A stretch of DNA of 13,122 bases from an uncultured Clostridia bacterium (GTDB taxonomy: Bacteria; Bacillota; Clostridia; Oscillospirales; CAG-272): NCBI GenBank assembly GCA_904501715.1, contig CAJGCD010000044.1, positions 1-13,122 on the forward strand, read 5' to 3'. Shown here piece by piece: positions 12,928-13,122 of the stretch; within the stretch, counting starts at the first letter, position 1; the number at the start of each line of letters is the position of its first letter. A program made the position numbers and the translations under genes. The notes under the pieces are model-generated. The model made no database searches, was not told the DNA's origin, and saw only the letters and a list, made by a program, of their open reading frames with translations.

Positions 12928-13122
12928 GCCTTCCCCAGCGGGGAAGGGGGACCACGATAGTGGTGGATGAGGAGAGCTCTGAGAGCACTGTGTATTGCTC
13001 ACTTTGAGGGAACTTATATCTTCCCCAACAATGAATGTGAACATAGGCTACACCCGTGTTCTCCTCATCAGTCTCGCTATTTGCTACGCAAATGTACGCT
13101 CGACAGCTTCCCCGCTGGGGAA
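12928..13122 (+). repeat. Inverted-end repeat element, copy E2 (runs into window end)
   Basis: Same layout as E1: end hairpin CTTCCCC-AGC-GGGGAAG, small hairpin CCAC-GATA-GTGG (12952-12963), GATGAGGAGAG and its partner CTCCTCATC, the conserved TCAGTCTCGCTATTTGCTAC, and a right-end hairpin that the window cuts about three bases before its expected end. The small hairpin differs from E1 in both arms yet still pairs. Confidence 0.8.

Overview
The window comes from a Gram-positive, Clostridia-type bacterium, most likely an uncultured gut member of the Oscillospiraceae/Ruminococcaceae or a neighbouring group. Signs are strong AGGAGG-type ribosome sites, near-consensus sigma-A promoters, meso-diaminopimelate dehydrogenase, the FakA/FakB fatty acid kinase system, a Gram-positive style DNA gyrase A, and intergenic spaces packed with short palindromic repeats. 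This placement is inferred from gene content; there is no rRNA in the window. No phage, CRISPR, tRNA, rRNA or transposase gene was seen.

Positions 1-465 hold the C-terminal end of a surface protein, closed by a clear terminator. Positions 614-5525 hold a lipid block on the plus strand: a MarR-type repressor (TTG start), a long-chain acyl-CoA/acyl-ACP synthetase, a DegV/FakB fatty-acid-binding protein and the fatty acid kinase FakA. One promoter, overlapped by a palindrome that could be the MarR operator, precedes marR. A second, consensus-like promoter lies directly after the synthetase gene and can drive fakB-fakA alone. Together the genes give two ways to activate free fatty acids: thioesterification by the synthetase, and acyl-phosphate formation by FakA/FakB feeding PlsX/PlsY.

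Positions 5526-6223 are gene-free and filled with at least three families of hairpin repeats. A consensus-like promoter at 6224-6252 then drives a two-gene unit, a Na+/alanine-glycine symporter (AGCS) followed by meso-diaminopimelate dehydrogenase (ddh). Both may serve supply of peptidoglycan amino acids. Positions 8701-9148 are again pure repeat DNA, between the converging ends of ddh and a minus-strand gene.

On the minus strand, gyrA (10161-12791, GTG start, full length) is followed by a gene for an N-terminally anchored extracytoplasmic protein of unknown function (9149-10096). Upstream of gyrA the window ends in two more repeat elements.

The most unusual signal is not a gene. A repeat that begins with TAGTTAGAATTATAAACG occurs four times, and in three cases it starts at, or immediately after, the stop codon of a gene. 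It carries a hairpin whose arms differ between copies but stay complementary. Two longer copies also carry a strong bidirectional terminator hairpin. A second family of about 200 bp with inverted ends, and a family of 24-28 base palindromes with exchangeable centres, show the same pattern of conserved pairing with changing sequence.
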